The position numbers and the translations under genes were made by a program. A DNA stretch of 64,000 nucleotides from assembly GCF_003966915.1 (NCBI RefSeq), contig NZ_AP018150.1, positions 1,612,001 to 1,676,000 of the forward strand, given 5' to 3'. The DNA is from Mycoavidus cysteinexigens. Its GTDB lineage: Bacteria > Pseudomonadota > Gammaproteobacteria > Burkholderiales > Burkholderiaceae. The first letter of the stretch is position 1. Each line of letters starts with the position of its first letter. The notes under the pieces were generated by a model that searched no databases, was not told where the DNA came from, and saw only the letters and a list, made by a program, of their open reading frames with translations. Positions 8,001 through 14,687 of the stretch are shown here, piece after piece.

Positions 8001-9142
8001 TTTAGCCTCTGTTGCGAACGATCAAACCAGCTTTTTACAAACTGTTCATAAATTGCAATTCGAGTTAAGCGCTGATTCTCTACTTGGTGTCTTTGGCTCA
8101 ATTCAGGCAACACGCTCAAGGTTATTTTCAGCAAAAATGGATTACTCACCAACTCTTTCAAGCTCGGCTCTTCTAATTCTTTTTTATATTTCTCTGCGCC
8201 CCACAAAGCATGGGGGTGCATTTCGCTATATCGATCAATATACCGCTTTATCGTTTCTTCCGAAAATGGTGCCAGCCGATATTCCTGTAACGCGATACGC
8301 TCACCTGACGGATGAAATTTGTATTGATAGTTTGACCCTAAGTATTCTGGACGGCTGCTGATTATGATTTTCGAGCCTTTCCAGTCATCTAACTCATTAT
8401 CTTTATAAAATACCTGCTGACGATGCTCGATCTCGTCAAATCCATCCAGGATTAATACAAATCGATGTTTATTTTGTAACTCTTTGATCTGCTCTTTTGA
8501 GAACCCCTGTTTCTCAAAAAAAGCGCTCACCAAATTCCGACCCGGCCCTGACAAGCTTGATAGCCCTATAAATACCGGAATTGGCATATTTTCTGACTTA
8601 CCGCTCTGGACATAGGTCTCCCACACGCTAACCGCGAGATCTCGGTTAAACGTCGACTTACCTGAACCCGCTTCGCCCAGTAAAAGTAAGACTTTTTTGT
8701 CGGAGTTCAAAAAATCTTGAACCTTGCTTTTTAAATCGAAACGGGTTGAATCGTAAAGTCCCATCCCTTCTGGTGCTACATAATTCGACAACGCATCTTT
8801 AATTTCGTTATCTTCCTGTAGACCTTCTAAATACTTTTCTCTCAGCTTTTCAATAGCCACATCCAAGTTAACCAATGGCTTAATATTCGGTTGCAAGGCA
8901 AAAATATGCTGCAGCATTAGCGTTTCTAGCAACTTGGAATCTGAAGCTGCTAAATGTATATGGCTATTCGCTGTATTGTTATTGCCAATGGTTAAGTTAT
9001 TTATAAAACCATTACCAATTTGGACTTTACTTTCACTTGAGTCATCGGTTCGTGCTTGCGTGTTAGAGAGGGCGGAAGCTAATTGAGAAAAATATGAAGG
9101 TGAAGAAGGCTGCGTGCTTTGGTTTGAGATACTCGGCAACAT
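5012..9142 (-). CDS. NACHT NTPase - pentapeptide - WD40 NLR-like protein
   Basis: 1376 residues, cytoplasmic, built like a STAND/NLR sensor. The N-terminal 65 residues carry a Ser/Gln-rich start and the motif VQIGNGFINNLTIGNNN (residues 40-56), which recurs in the two proteins encoded upstream. A NACHT ATPase follows: P-loop GEAGSGKST at 156-164, Walker B FVLILDGFDE at 228-237, SRPEYL sensor, and a helical region to about 560 including YRFIHKSLRDYF. Pentapeptide repeats occupy about 577-634 (A-D/N-L/F pattern), then about 14 WD40 repeats (640-1285) of the type SVSFSxDxxWLASGSxDxxVKLW. The WD40 part should sense a ligand and the NACHT part oligomerise. Start: ATG with GAGAGGT upstream. Last gene of a three-gene operon. 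The C-terminal tail appears frameshifted. Related architectures are known to me from Mortierella-type fungi. Function is unknown. Confidence 0.9.
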   Translation of the reverse strand: MLPSISNQSTQPSSPSYFSQLASALSNTQARTDDSSESKVQIGNGFINNLTIGNNNTANSHIHLAASDSKLLETLMLQHIFALQPNIKPLVNLDVAIEKLREKYLEGLQEDNEIKDALSNYVAPEGMGLYDSTRFDLKSKVQDFLNSDKKVLLLLGEAGSGKSTFNRDLAVSVWETYVQSGKSENMPIPVFIGLSSLSGPGRNLVSAFFEKQGFSKEQIKELQNKHRFVLILDGFDEIEHRQQVFYKDNELDDWKGSKIIISSRPEYLGSNYQYKFHPSGERIALQEYRLAPFSEETIKRYIDRYSEMHPHALWGAEKYKKELEEPSLKELVSNPFLLKITLSVLPELSQRHQVENQRLTRIAIYEQFVKSWFDRSQQRLNQILEVGSKERKEFKDMERAGFEGFGMDFSQELALEMYQAREVTTHYQAIAYAKWKKNNSAPEGDWRRRLLGDEETSTVLMRLNSLLICQSGSNDLGKEYRFIHKSLRDYFAARKIWGEIEESTGKNNAEDIKFNTLNLINKDPAVLQFLAERVKQEPVFEQQLRVWVEDSKTKKEKVQTAAANALTILVRAGVQFNGVNFDNIHASEADLSYGVFDHARFEGADLSKVKFRGAWLREANFNGAKLADVEFGEKPALEFKESVGACSFSSNGGWLAVGTGQGQSAPCGLIELYQAESLYQAESSLEPVRRYRGHKWEVTSVSFSSKWKWLASGSGDGGVSLWNLENESREPECVYEGHDGDVMSVGFSSDDMWLASGGIDGSVKLWNVESKLPGAEYVYEGHNGGVNSVSFSSDETWLASGGNDNSMKLWHVKSGSRESDALRYTAHSDTVNSVSFSLQGNWLASGSDDKTVRLWSLENELLVLKRIYRHDGRVTSVSFSSQGNWLASGGGDRAVKLWRVESESCEPVHTYEGHSACVISVSFSSDEKWLASGSDDHTVKLWDLKSELRELEHRYEGHNGGVSSVSFSSDDMWLASGSWDGTVKLWDVKSELCGLAHTYKGHSKGVSSVSFSPDGQWLASGSYDGTVKLWGVENESRKLVRTYEEHDGCVSSVSFSPDGQWLASGSWDCTVKLWRVRNESSESWHTLRDHSSQVLSVSFSPVGNWLASGELSRRVILWGGKDEVFELVGESRNVHNSQVSSVSFSPVGEWLASGSEDNTVRLWHVESKKTESCELDRRIFGHECYDYDMERVTPYYDHGGMVKSVSFSPDGRWVASGGGDGNVKLWLVGSKQWVATIKGFNGGVQSVAWQKTVEGAMILATGGSDKAVRLWQVEKNGEDYRVILSWTSHQAVLTLVGASFERGEGERGEGERGEGLSPMNARLIAQKRGNVAAFSGENSGESNINPPSELEDASQNDLNLTDASIQRTQDFSLTDR
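5199..5243 (-). repeat. Three perfect 15-bp tandem repeats in the NACHT gene
   Basis: Unit ccttctcccctttcg occurs three times without mismatch and encodes (GEGER)n in the C-terminal tail of the NACHT-WD40 protein. In-frame length variation is expected. Confidence 0.95.
5290..7075 (-). repeat. WD40-encoding tandem repeat array A
   Basis: About 14 units of roughly 120-140 bp, each coding one WD40 blade. Some neighbouring units share near-identical stretches of about 40 bp (for example around 5960-5998 and 6089-6127), so homogenisation or recent duplication is likely. An 18-bp duplication near 7092-7126 lies just outside. Confidence 0.85.
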
Positions 9143-9258
9143 AATAATTGTACCTCTCGACTTGTTTGGTATGCCATTGCACTACCCATTTAGCTTTGCT
9201 CGCTCTCAAGCTAGGCTCATATAGGTAGCGCATTTTGGCTTGAATCAGTTAGACTGAT

Positions 9259-11850
9259 CTACAAACCTTCGAATTGTTTCTTTTCCATCTTTTGGGTCGT
9301 TGGATCAGAAGCCAGCGTAGAAGCGGGACTTGAACCCAAGTAGACCGTGTTTTCGTTATTCTTGCCTGATATCGCACTACTGACTACTCCCCCGATTGAT
9401 TGGAACACGAGTTTCTCCCCTCTTGCCTGAGAACGCAAAGCAAGCGCAGAAAAAGCAGCCGCTAAATCCTGAGAGGACTGCACTTCTTGGCTTGCTGTCA
9501 CCAACTGCGGATCCAACGCTGTAAGGTTACAATGCGTGGTGCTCTTGTTACCTGAGCCTTCCATCAGTGCATTGCCTACACCACGACCTATTTGCACCAC
9601 AGTTCCCTCGTTTTCCTCTGGTAGTAAATGCATGCGCTGTCTCCACTCAAGCTCAAACAGCATGGGTACTATTTCGTACTTCATCTTTTCGAGCTGCTGC
9701 GATATCTGCCTTACTTTTTCGTTGGAGGCGAAGAGAACGGTCGCTGCGTCGTCTAAACCAAAGGATCGGGCTGGTTCAGTCGTCGTATGACCTTGCATCG
9801 CTCTATACATCTCAAGCGCCACCTTGATTTCACCACTCTTCTCTAAGTTTCCTAAATAAACGTCTTTCTGCTCTTTAAGATCTGTCAGTAAAATAGTCAA
9901 TGAGGCTAAGTCAGGAAGCGGCAATTGCGTTTGCTGCTCTAGCAGACTCTGCATTTGCTGCATCCGCTGCTCTATCCTTTCTTGCGTCTGCTGCATCTGA
10001 CTTTCTAATACGGCTTGCATTTGTTGCTTGAGGTTAGGCAGCTGCTCTAACATAAGGCTCATTCCTTCTAGCTTGGCGGGCATCTGGTTGAGATGAATAT
10101 CCCCCCGCACCTTATCTAACAATTCCGTGCCTAACGGCTCCTGCCAGAGAGAAGACCAGACAGGAACGTAATCCTGGCCACCCTTTGGTAGAGGTTGCTT
10201 TAAGCGCTGTAAGGTGGCCTCTGCCATCTTCACAACGCGCTCGTGCCCGCCCCAGTGATCCTTGTGTTGCATAAGGCTTTCTAAAAATTGCTCCGCGCCT
10301 TCTTGCATTTCGGTACCCGGGTGCGTGCGGGCAATTTGTTCTAGACGATGACATAACCCTTGCAAGAATTTTTCGTCCTTACAATACCGAGAGTCGCGCG
10401 CGAGTTTCTCGAATGCCACCCACTGGTTTTCTTCAAGCAACAGATCAATAAACCGTAGCGCTCCATACCATCCATGCGGGCGGTTGAATTGCTCAACCCC
10501 TTCGCTAGCCGATTGGTACGCCGTCGTCAATGCCTCGACGGTAACTTTTGCTGCATCGCCGACTTGGCCTATCGCGAGCGCCACGTCGCGCGCGCCGATA
10601 AACGCCTCTTCGAATCTACCCAGAGACTCTTCTAATTTATCCACATCAAGATTTTTAACCGCAGCGGCCAAGTTTAAAACCCCCATCCCTACATTAAAGG
10701 TGTGACGTAATACGCTCCGCCAAACGGCTTCATCATTGGGAATATGCGCCAATGCCTGACGCGCATAGCGTGCTTGCCAAGCCAGCGACGGGTCAGAATG
10801 GTCGATTAATCCATAGAACATGGCGTAGAGCGGAGCTTGCACCTCCTCGCGGTTGATACCTTTCACGCCCAAACACGTCATCACATCCAGCAACTGCGAA
10901 GACGTTTGCAGCAAGGTCTGACACTGGACCTTATTGTCTTCTTTATGCACTTTATCTAAGCGCGCTCCAAGAACTTCAAGTGCTCCCACTAAATCCCCGG
11001 AGCGCACTTGGCTTAATAGCGTTTGTGGACAGTGCCGGAGTATCACAGCCAGTCCTTGCGCCACCGATACATTCAGCGAGACTGATTGGTTCGCGGACAA
11101 TGCATTCACCGTTTGGCTCATTAACTGCTGGTACAATTCAATATCCGCTATCGATGCGAGCGGCACAATTTCTCGTACCAATTCGAAGTAGTCTTTAGTT
11201 TTAGTCTTTGCAAAAACCTCGATTATGCTGCGGGCAAGTTGCTTAAACTGTTTTTCTTGTGCTTCAGAAAGATAGCCTTGTTGCAAACACCAAGCTAAAT
11301 GCCTGGTGTCGACAAGCTGATCGGGATCAGTTACAGGATCATAGATTTTGCCGAGTGCAGGCAGTGTCAAATTTTGATCTAGCTTAAAAAAGTGTGCGAT
11401 GGGCTGAGGTGTCGATGAAAACTGTTGTTTGATCGAACCTTGAGCTTCCTCCACTTTTAACACAGATTTCCCAGGGGACAGCGTATCTGACAGTAGTCCA
11501 GCTATTTTTTGCTCCACCTCATCCGCACGCGAATTGTATGGTTCAATAGTAGCCTTTTTATAGCTAGCGAGTGCTCGTTTGAATAAATTGTGAGCACACA
11601 GGATATCTTCTCTCACATAGAGCTGACCGCGCTCCTGATAAAGATCGCCTCGCTCCACATAGACTGTGGTAATGGCGGTGTTGATCTCTTGAGTACGTGG
11701 GGTGCCCTTCTTAAACGCGCTTTTCGCTCGATTGAACTGGCTGAGCGCAAAATCAAACTCATTTTTATCTCGGTGCTCATGAGCGTTCTCCACAAGAGCT
11801 GTGCCTCGTTGCAAAGCAACCGCAGCGTCTATTTTCCCCAACATGATCAT
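9259..11850 (-). CDS. Large helical-repeat (TPR/Arm-like) partner of the NACHT protein
   Basis: 863 residues, no signal peptide. The N-terminus (about 1-110) has two or three TPR-like helix pairs. Residues about 150-600 form a long all-helical region resembling the Arm-like part that I recall preceding NACHT-WD40 in Mortierella-type fungal proteins (landmarks: WQARYARQALAHIPNDE, FNRPHGWYGALRFIDLLL). A Gln/Met-rich coiled coil lies at about 610-700. The C-terminus holds two copies of the Gly/Asn motif: VQIGRGVGNALMEGSGNK (about 751) and FQSIGGVVSSAISGKNN (about 816), separated by an Ala-rich helix. Start ATG has AGGAG 7 nt upstream. It lies 36 nt after the small motif gene and 116 nt before the NACHT gene, so one transcript is likely. 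It could be a scaffold or effector of the NACHT ATPase; the function is inferred. Confidence 0.8.
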   Translation of the reverse strand: MIMLGKIDAAVALQRGTALVENAHEHRDKNEFDFALSQFNRAKSAFKKGTPRTQEINTAITTVYVERGDLYQERGQLYVREDILCAHNLFKRALASYKKATIEPYNSRADEVEQKIAGLLSDTLSPGKSVLKVEEAQGSIKQQFSSTPQPIAHFFKLDQNLTLPALGKIYDPVTDPDQLVDTRHLAWCLQQGYLSEAQEKQFKQLARSIIEVFAKTKTKDYFELVREIVPLASIADIELYQQLMSQTVNALSANQSVSLNVSVAQGLAVILRHCPQTLLSQVRSGDLVGALEVLGARLDKVHKEDNKVQCQTLLQTSSQLLDVMTCLGVKGINREEVQAPLYAMFYGLIDHSDPSLAWQARYARQALAHIPNDEAVWRSVLRHTFNVGMGVLNLAAAVKNLDVDKLEESLGRFEEAFIGARDVALAIGQVGDAAKVTVEALTTAYQSASEGVEQFNRPHGWYGALRFIDLLLEENQWVAFEKLARDSRYCKDEKFLQGLCHRLEQIARTHPGTEMQEGAEQFLESLMQHKDHWGGHERVVKMAEATLQRLKQPLPKGGQDYVPVWSSLWQEPLGTELLDKVRGDIHLNQMPAKLEGMSLMLEQLPNLKQQMQAVLESQMQQTQERIEQRMQQMQSLLEQQTQLPLPDLASLTILLTDLKEQKDVYLGNLEKSGEIKVALEMYRAMQGHTTTEPARSFGLDDAATVLFASNEKVRQISQQLEKMKYEIVPMLFELEWRQRMHLLPEENEGTVVQIGRGVGNALMEGSGNKSTTHCNLTALDPQLVTASQEVQSSQDLAAAFSALALRSQARGEKLVFQSIGGVVSSAISGKNNENTVYLGSSPASTLASDPTTQKMEKKQFEGL

Positions 11851-11886
11851 CTTATTTCTCCTGTTAGTGTTAAATGGACTTGAAAT

Positions 11887-12660
11887 TTATCTTTCCATTT
11901 CCTCCTCAGGTGGCTGCGGTAACTCTTTAGATTGTTGCTTTATATCGCCTGGGATTGCCGGGGCAGAGGCCACTGCAGAAGTACTGCTCAAACCATATGT
12001 CACGGTCACCTTATGATTCTCGCCGGCTATTGCGTGGCCAACCACGCCACCTGCAGATTGAAACACTGTTTTTCTCCCTTTTACAGCCGGCAACTGGGAG
12101 AGCGCAGAAAACGCAGCCGCCAAATTCTGAGAGTGGTGCCTTTGGCTTTCCGCTAATAACTGCCGATCCAAGGCCGTTGGATTGTAGTGCACGTTGTAGA
12201 TATGACCCAAGCCCTCTACTGCACCGCCAGCCAAACCACCTGCGAGTTGCATTACAATTTCCTCTCTTTCCTCATGCGCTGCTTGCGAGGAAAATGATAA
12301 GGAAGATAATTTCTGCTTTATCTCCTCATTCGGGCAATACGGCCGAGCTTTCTCATAACTGGCGCGCGCCTCTTCGATCCTGCCACAATTGCGTAAAATA
12401 TCTCCGCTTCCAAAGTAAGCTCGCACAAGACCCACTTCAATATCTCGTCTTTCATCATAAGAGAGTGCTTTGTTCTGAAAGAGCGCATCGCTAAAGCTTT
12501 TTTGTGCTTCGTTAAATGAATTGAGCGCGTCTTCTGGATTTTTCTGGCGCTGCTCCTCAGCACGCCTTAAAGCACATTGGCCTTGTTCTAAAAGGCTCAA
12601 TTGCGGTAAAGTGACAGTTTGGGTTGGGGCTGAAGCGCCTATGCTTTGTATGTTGTTCAT
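11887..12660 (-). CDS. Small TPR-like protein with two Gly/Asn motifs
   Basis: 257 residues from the ATG at 12660. A frame start four codons upstream is possible, but there the AAAGAGGT element would touch the start codon, whereas the inner ATG has GGAG at good distance. Residues about 25-115 form TPR-like helices (DERRDIEVGLVRAYFGSGDIL). Two copies of the shared motif follow, at about 135-159 (MQLAGGLAGGAVEGLG) and 198-223 (FQSAGGVVGHAIAGENHKVTV), joined by a helix with QNLAAAFSALSQ that is nearly the same as in the 863-residue protein. First gene of the operon with the helical-repeat and NACHT proteins. It is a paralogue of the protein encoded at 19113-19826. Biochemical function unknown; an adaptor role is a guess. 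Confidence 0.75.
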   Translation of the reverse strand: MNNIQSIGASAPTQTVTLPQLSLLEQGQCALRRAEEQRQKNPEDALNSFNEAQKSFSDALFQNKALSYDERRDIEVGLVRAYFGSGDILRNCGRIEEARASYEKARPYCPNEEIKQKLSSLSFSSQAAHEEREEIVMQLAGGLAGGAVEGLGHIYNVHYNPTALDRQLLAESQRHHSQNLAAAFSALSQLPAVKGRKTVFQSAGGVVGHAIAGENHKVTVTYGLSSTSAVASAPAIPGDIKQQSKELPQPPEEEMER

Positions 12661-13219
12661 ATCAATCTCCATACCTCTTTGGTATTGATCAAATACTGAA
12701 ATAATTCATCAGGCTAAACCTCACACATCTTCGATAAATGCACTGATGGCTATCAGCAGCTCTCAAAAACGTATTTTCCTTCTTACATCTTTAATACTTA
12801 TTTAACATTTCTATACTATAGAGTGCTTTTTTTATATTTTCTTAATGTGATGCTCTAATACTGATAACTTGTTTTATGAACATTTGGCAGAACAGCCTGT
12901 GCTTAATTTCTCGGTTTTTCTTAGTAAGTCTGTTCTCGTGCGGCTGTCCTGCTTGAAACAAGAGCTTCCGTTTCGAATAGACATAGCAAACGGTTGGACA
13001 CCGCGGCTCCATAGCAAAAGGTATCAATCAAATGCTGAACTATCTCCTGTCTTACACGAACCTCTGTTTTGTGTGGGTACACTTGTTCCTCAAAAAGGAG
13101 ACCATTTAAGCCCACTAAGGCCCTAAAGATCGGGTTTAAGAGTTAATTTCGGAACAGGTTTTGGGCTAACTCTTTGATTTTTCTATATTTAACGACAGCC
13201 TTTTAATCCGCAGATTTAT
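12661..13219. other. Intergenic region upstream of the NACHT operon
   Basis: About 560 bases without a convincing gene. The part at 12780-12845 is AT-rich with a palindromic TATACTATAG-like core and probably holds the minus-strand operon promoter, but no clear -35/-10 pair can be assigned. Short open frames on both strands at 12869-13126 show no recognisable family. Confidence 0.4.
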
Positions 13220-13274
13220 TGTTTATACAAAAATAGCTTGACACTCTCAATTTTATGTTTATACAATAATTACT
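13220..13274 (+). promoter_or_regulatory. brnTA promoter with direct-repeat operator candidates
   Basis: Consensus-like sigma-70 promoter: TTGACA at 13238-13243, 18-nt spacer, TACAAT at 13262-13267. The expected start of transcription falls at or next to the brnT ATG (13275), so the transcript may be leaderless, and no Shine-Dalgarno is visible. An 11-bp direct repeat tgtttatacaa at 13220-13230 and 13256-13266 flanks the -35 box and covers the -10 box. It is a good candidate operator for autorepression by BrnA, which has a ribbon-helix-helix domain. Confidence 0.7.
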
Positions 13275-13541
13275 ATGGATTACGAATTTGACCCAGCCAA
13301 AGACGAAAGCAATCTTGATAAACACGGTTTGTCGCTGGCTGACGCTGAGAACTTTGAATGGGAAACAGCCGTAGTCTATGAAGACACTCGCCAGCAATAT
13401 GCCGAGCGTCGGTTTGAAGTAACCGGCTATATCGGCGAGCGCTTGCATGTGATGGTCTACTGCCTGCGAGGTGATGCTTATCGCATCATCAGTTTGCGCA
13501 AGGCCAACCCGAGAGAGGTAAAACGTTATGCCGAAACTTAA
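13275..13541 (+). CDS. brnT: BrnT-type toxin (RelE-fold ribonuclease)
   Basis: 88 residues, the usual length of BrnT. The N-terminus matches the family: FDPAKDESNLDKHGLSLADAENF, then a central D-T-R-x-x-Y-x-E-R-R stretch and the C-terminal YRIISLRKANPREVKRY that carries the basic catalytic residues of the RelE-like fold. It should cleave RNA and stop translation when BrnA is lost. Toxin precedes antitoxin with a 14-nt overlap, the known BrnTA order. A strong promoter lies directly upstream. Confidence 0.92.
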   Translation: MDYEFDPAKDESNLDKHGLSLADAENFEWETAVVYEDTRQQYAERRFEVTGYIGERLHVMVYCLRGDAYRIISLRKANPREVKRYAET

Positions 13542-13863
13542 ACCTGGGACAGTTATCCCTACACCAGATGAAGAAGTTATCATCAACGCAGGCATTGCTG
13601 CTGACCCTGATAGCCGTGAGCTTGATGATGAGTGGTTCGCTAAAGCCAAGCCCGCAAATAAAGTGCTCCCGCCTGAAATATACTCCGCGTTAGTTGCCAA
13701 GCGCCCTCGCGGGCGCCCGAAAGCTGATGAAACCAAAGTCTTTACTGCGATTCGCTTAGATGCCGACTTGTTAGATAAATTCAAGGCAACTGGTAAGGGC
13801 TGGCAAACCCGCGTGAATGCTGCTTTGCGCCAGTACTTGGCCGAGCACCCGCTGGCTCAATAA
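13528..13863 (+). CDS. brnA: BrnA-type antitoxin
   Basis: 111 residues. The N-terminal half would wrap around BrnT. The C-terminal segment (about 74-108: FTAIRLDADLLDKFK...WQTRVNAALRQYL) is the ribbon-helix-helix DNA-binding fold of BrnA, preceded by a basic RPRGRPK patch. It should neutralise BrnT and repress the shared promoter. It overlaps brnT by 14 nt. Near a truncated integrase, which suggests a former mobile element. Confidence 0.9.
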   Translation: MPKLKPGTVIPTPDEEVIINAGIAADPDSRELDDEWFAKAKPANKVLPPEIYSALVAKRPRGRPKADETKVFTAIRLDADLLDKFKATGKGWQTRVNAALRQYLAEHPLAQ

Positions 13864-13898
13864 GTAGATGGATTCCGCGATAATTTAAGTCGCTTTTT

Positions 13899-13972
13899 TG
13901 CTCCGCAAAATTGAATCAATATGAGCAAATATAAGGGCTTTCGGATGCCGAAAAGCACAGCATTGCGGAGCA
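13899..13972. repeat. Nested inverted repeat downstream of brnA
   Basis: Outer arms TGCTCCGCAA (13899-13908) and TTGCGGAGCA (13963-13972) enclose an inner hairpin with arms GCTTTCGG / CCGAAAAGC near 13937-13956. A third copy of TGCTCCGCAA lies at 14101-14110 beside the integrase remnant. It may be a terminator, a REP-like element or recombination arms. Confidence 0.6.
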
Positions 13973-14121
13973 GAAAAATCAAGAATTCCGCTTAAACGCT
14001 CGATTCTTTGTCAACTTGGGAAGCTGAGGTAATAGCCATTATACGACGCCCGCTTTGCCTTATGCGGTATGGATTCTAGCAGATTTTTAACCTCTGTGCT
14101 TGCTCCGCAATTCGCCCTCTC

Positions 14122-14427
14122 CTACCGGGTTGGTGCCACTTTTTTTCCACGGCGCAAATAGTGTCTTTTGGTCGTGCGCACGTCAATATGACCCAATAAA
14201 TCAGCTGCCGCCTGGTCTCCTTTTTCGGCCGACGTATCATCTGCGGCTTTCGCCCGTAAATCATAGAGCCAGAAAGCCTTGAGTTGATCTTTAAATTCTG
14301 GATGCGCTTTCGCTGCTTTTTCTCGAGCACTATCAAAATAATATTTCAACGAGCCTTTTGTCATTGGCTTACCCAGTAGTGTGGTAATCCCCTCATTTTT
14401 AATAGTTTTCGTCAAGCCAACCGTGAG
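14122..14427 (-). pseudogene. Tyrosine integrase, C-terminal fragment
   Basis: About 100 codons keep only the end of a phage-type tyrosine recombinase: the box II region LYDLRAKA with its Arg, then LGHIDVRTTKRHYLRRG with the His/Arg and catalytic Tyr, and a KVAPTR ending. The N-terminal DNA-binding and core half are missing, a TAA blocks the frame at 14428, and no ATG is in place. It is therefore a remnant that can hardly be active. It marks a past integration near the brnTA pair. Confidence 0.8.
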
Positions 14428-14687
14428 TTAAAAGTCATCAATTATTCTATTATCTTTTTAATAGGGCTTTTTAATTATTTTTCTGCATTTATTGCGCAGT
14501 TATGCAGAGATTTATTAAGTAAGATTCTCTTAAATCTAATTCCCCATAAAAAATCGATTCTTTTAATGATACAGAATTTCGCGCTTTCTAATGAAAAATT
14601 AACTTGTCATTGCTATATTGATTATAGAAATTTATATAAATAAATTTATTTTTAAATTTTCAACTCTTTTAAAAATTTTAGATAATC
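14428..14687. other. Very AT-rich spacer
   Basis: About 260 bases with runs of A and T and no gene visible. It precedes the orphan gene at 14688 and probably contains its promoter. Composition differs sharply from the core genes to the right of 21100, suggesting acquired DNA. Confidence 0.5.

Noticed and set aside
12842-13126. Short ORFs on both strands upstream of brnT
   Set aside because: Overlapping frames of 60-85 codons, no ribosome-binding sites and no recognisable family.
13203-13784. 193-codon minus-strand frame over brnTA
   Set aside because: It opposes two clear genes with a strong promoter, and its translation has no family features.
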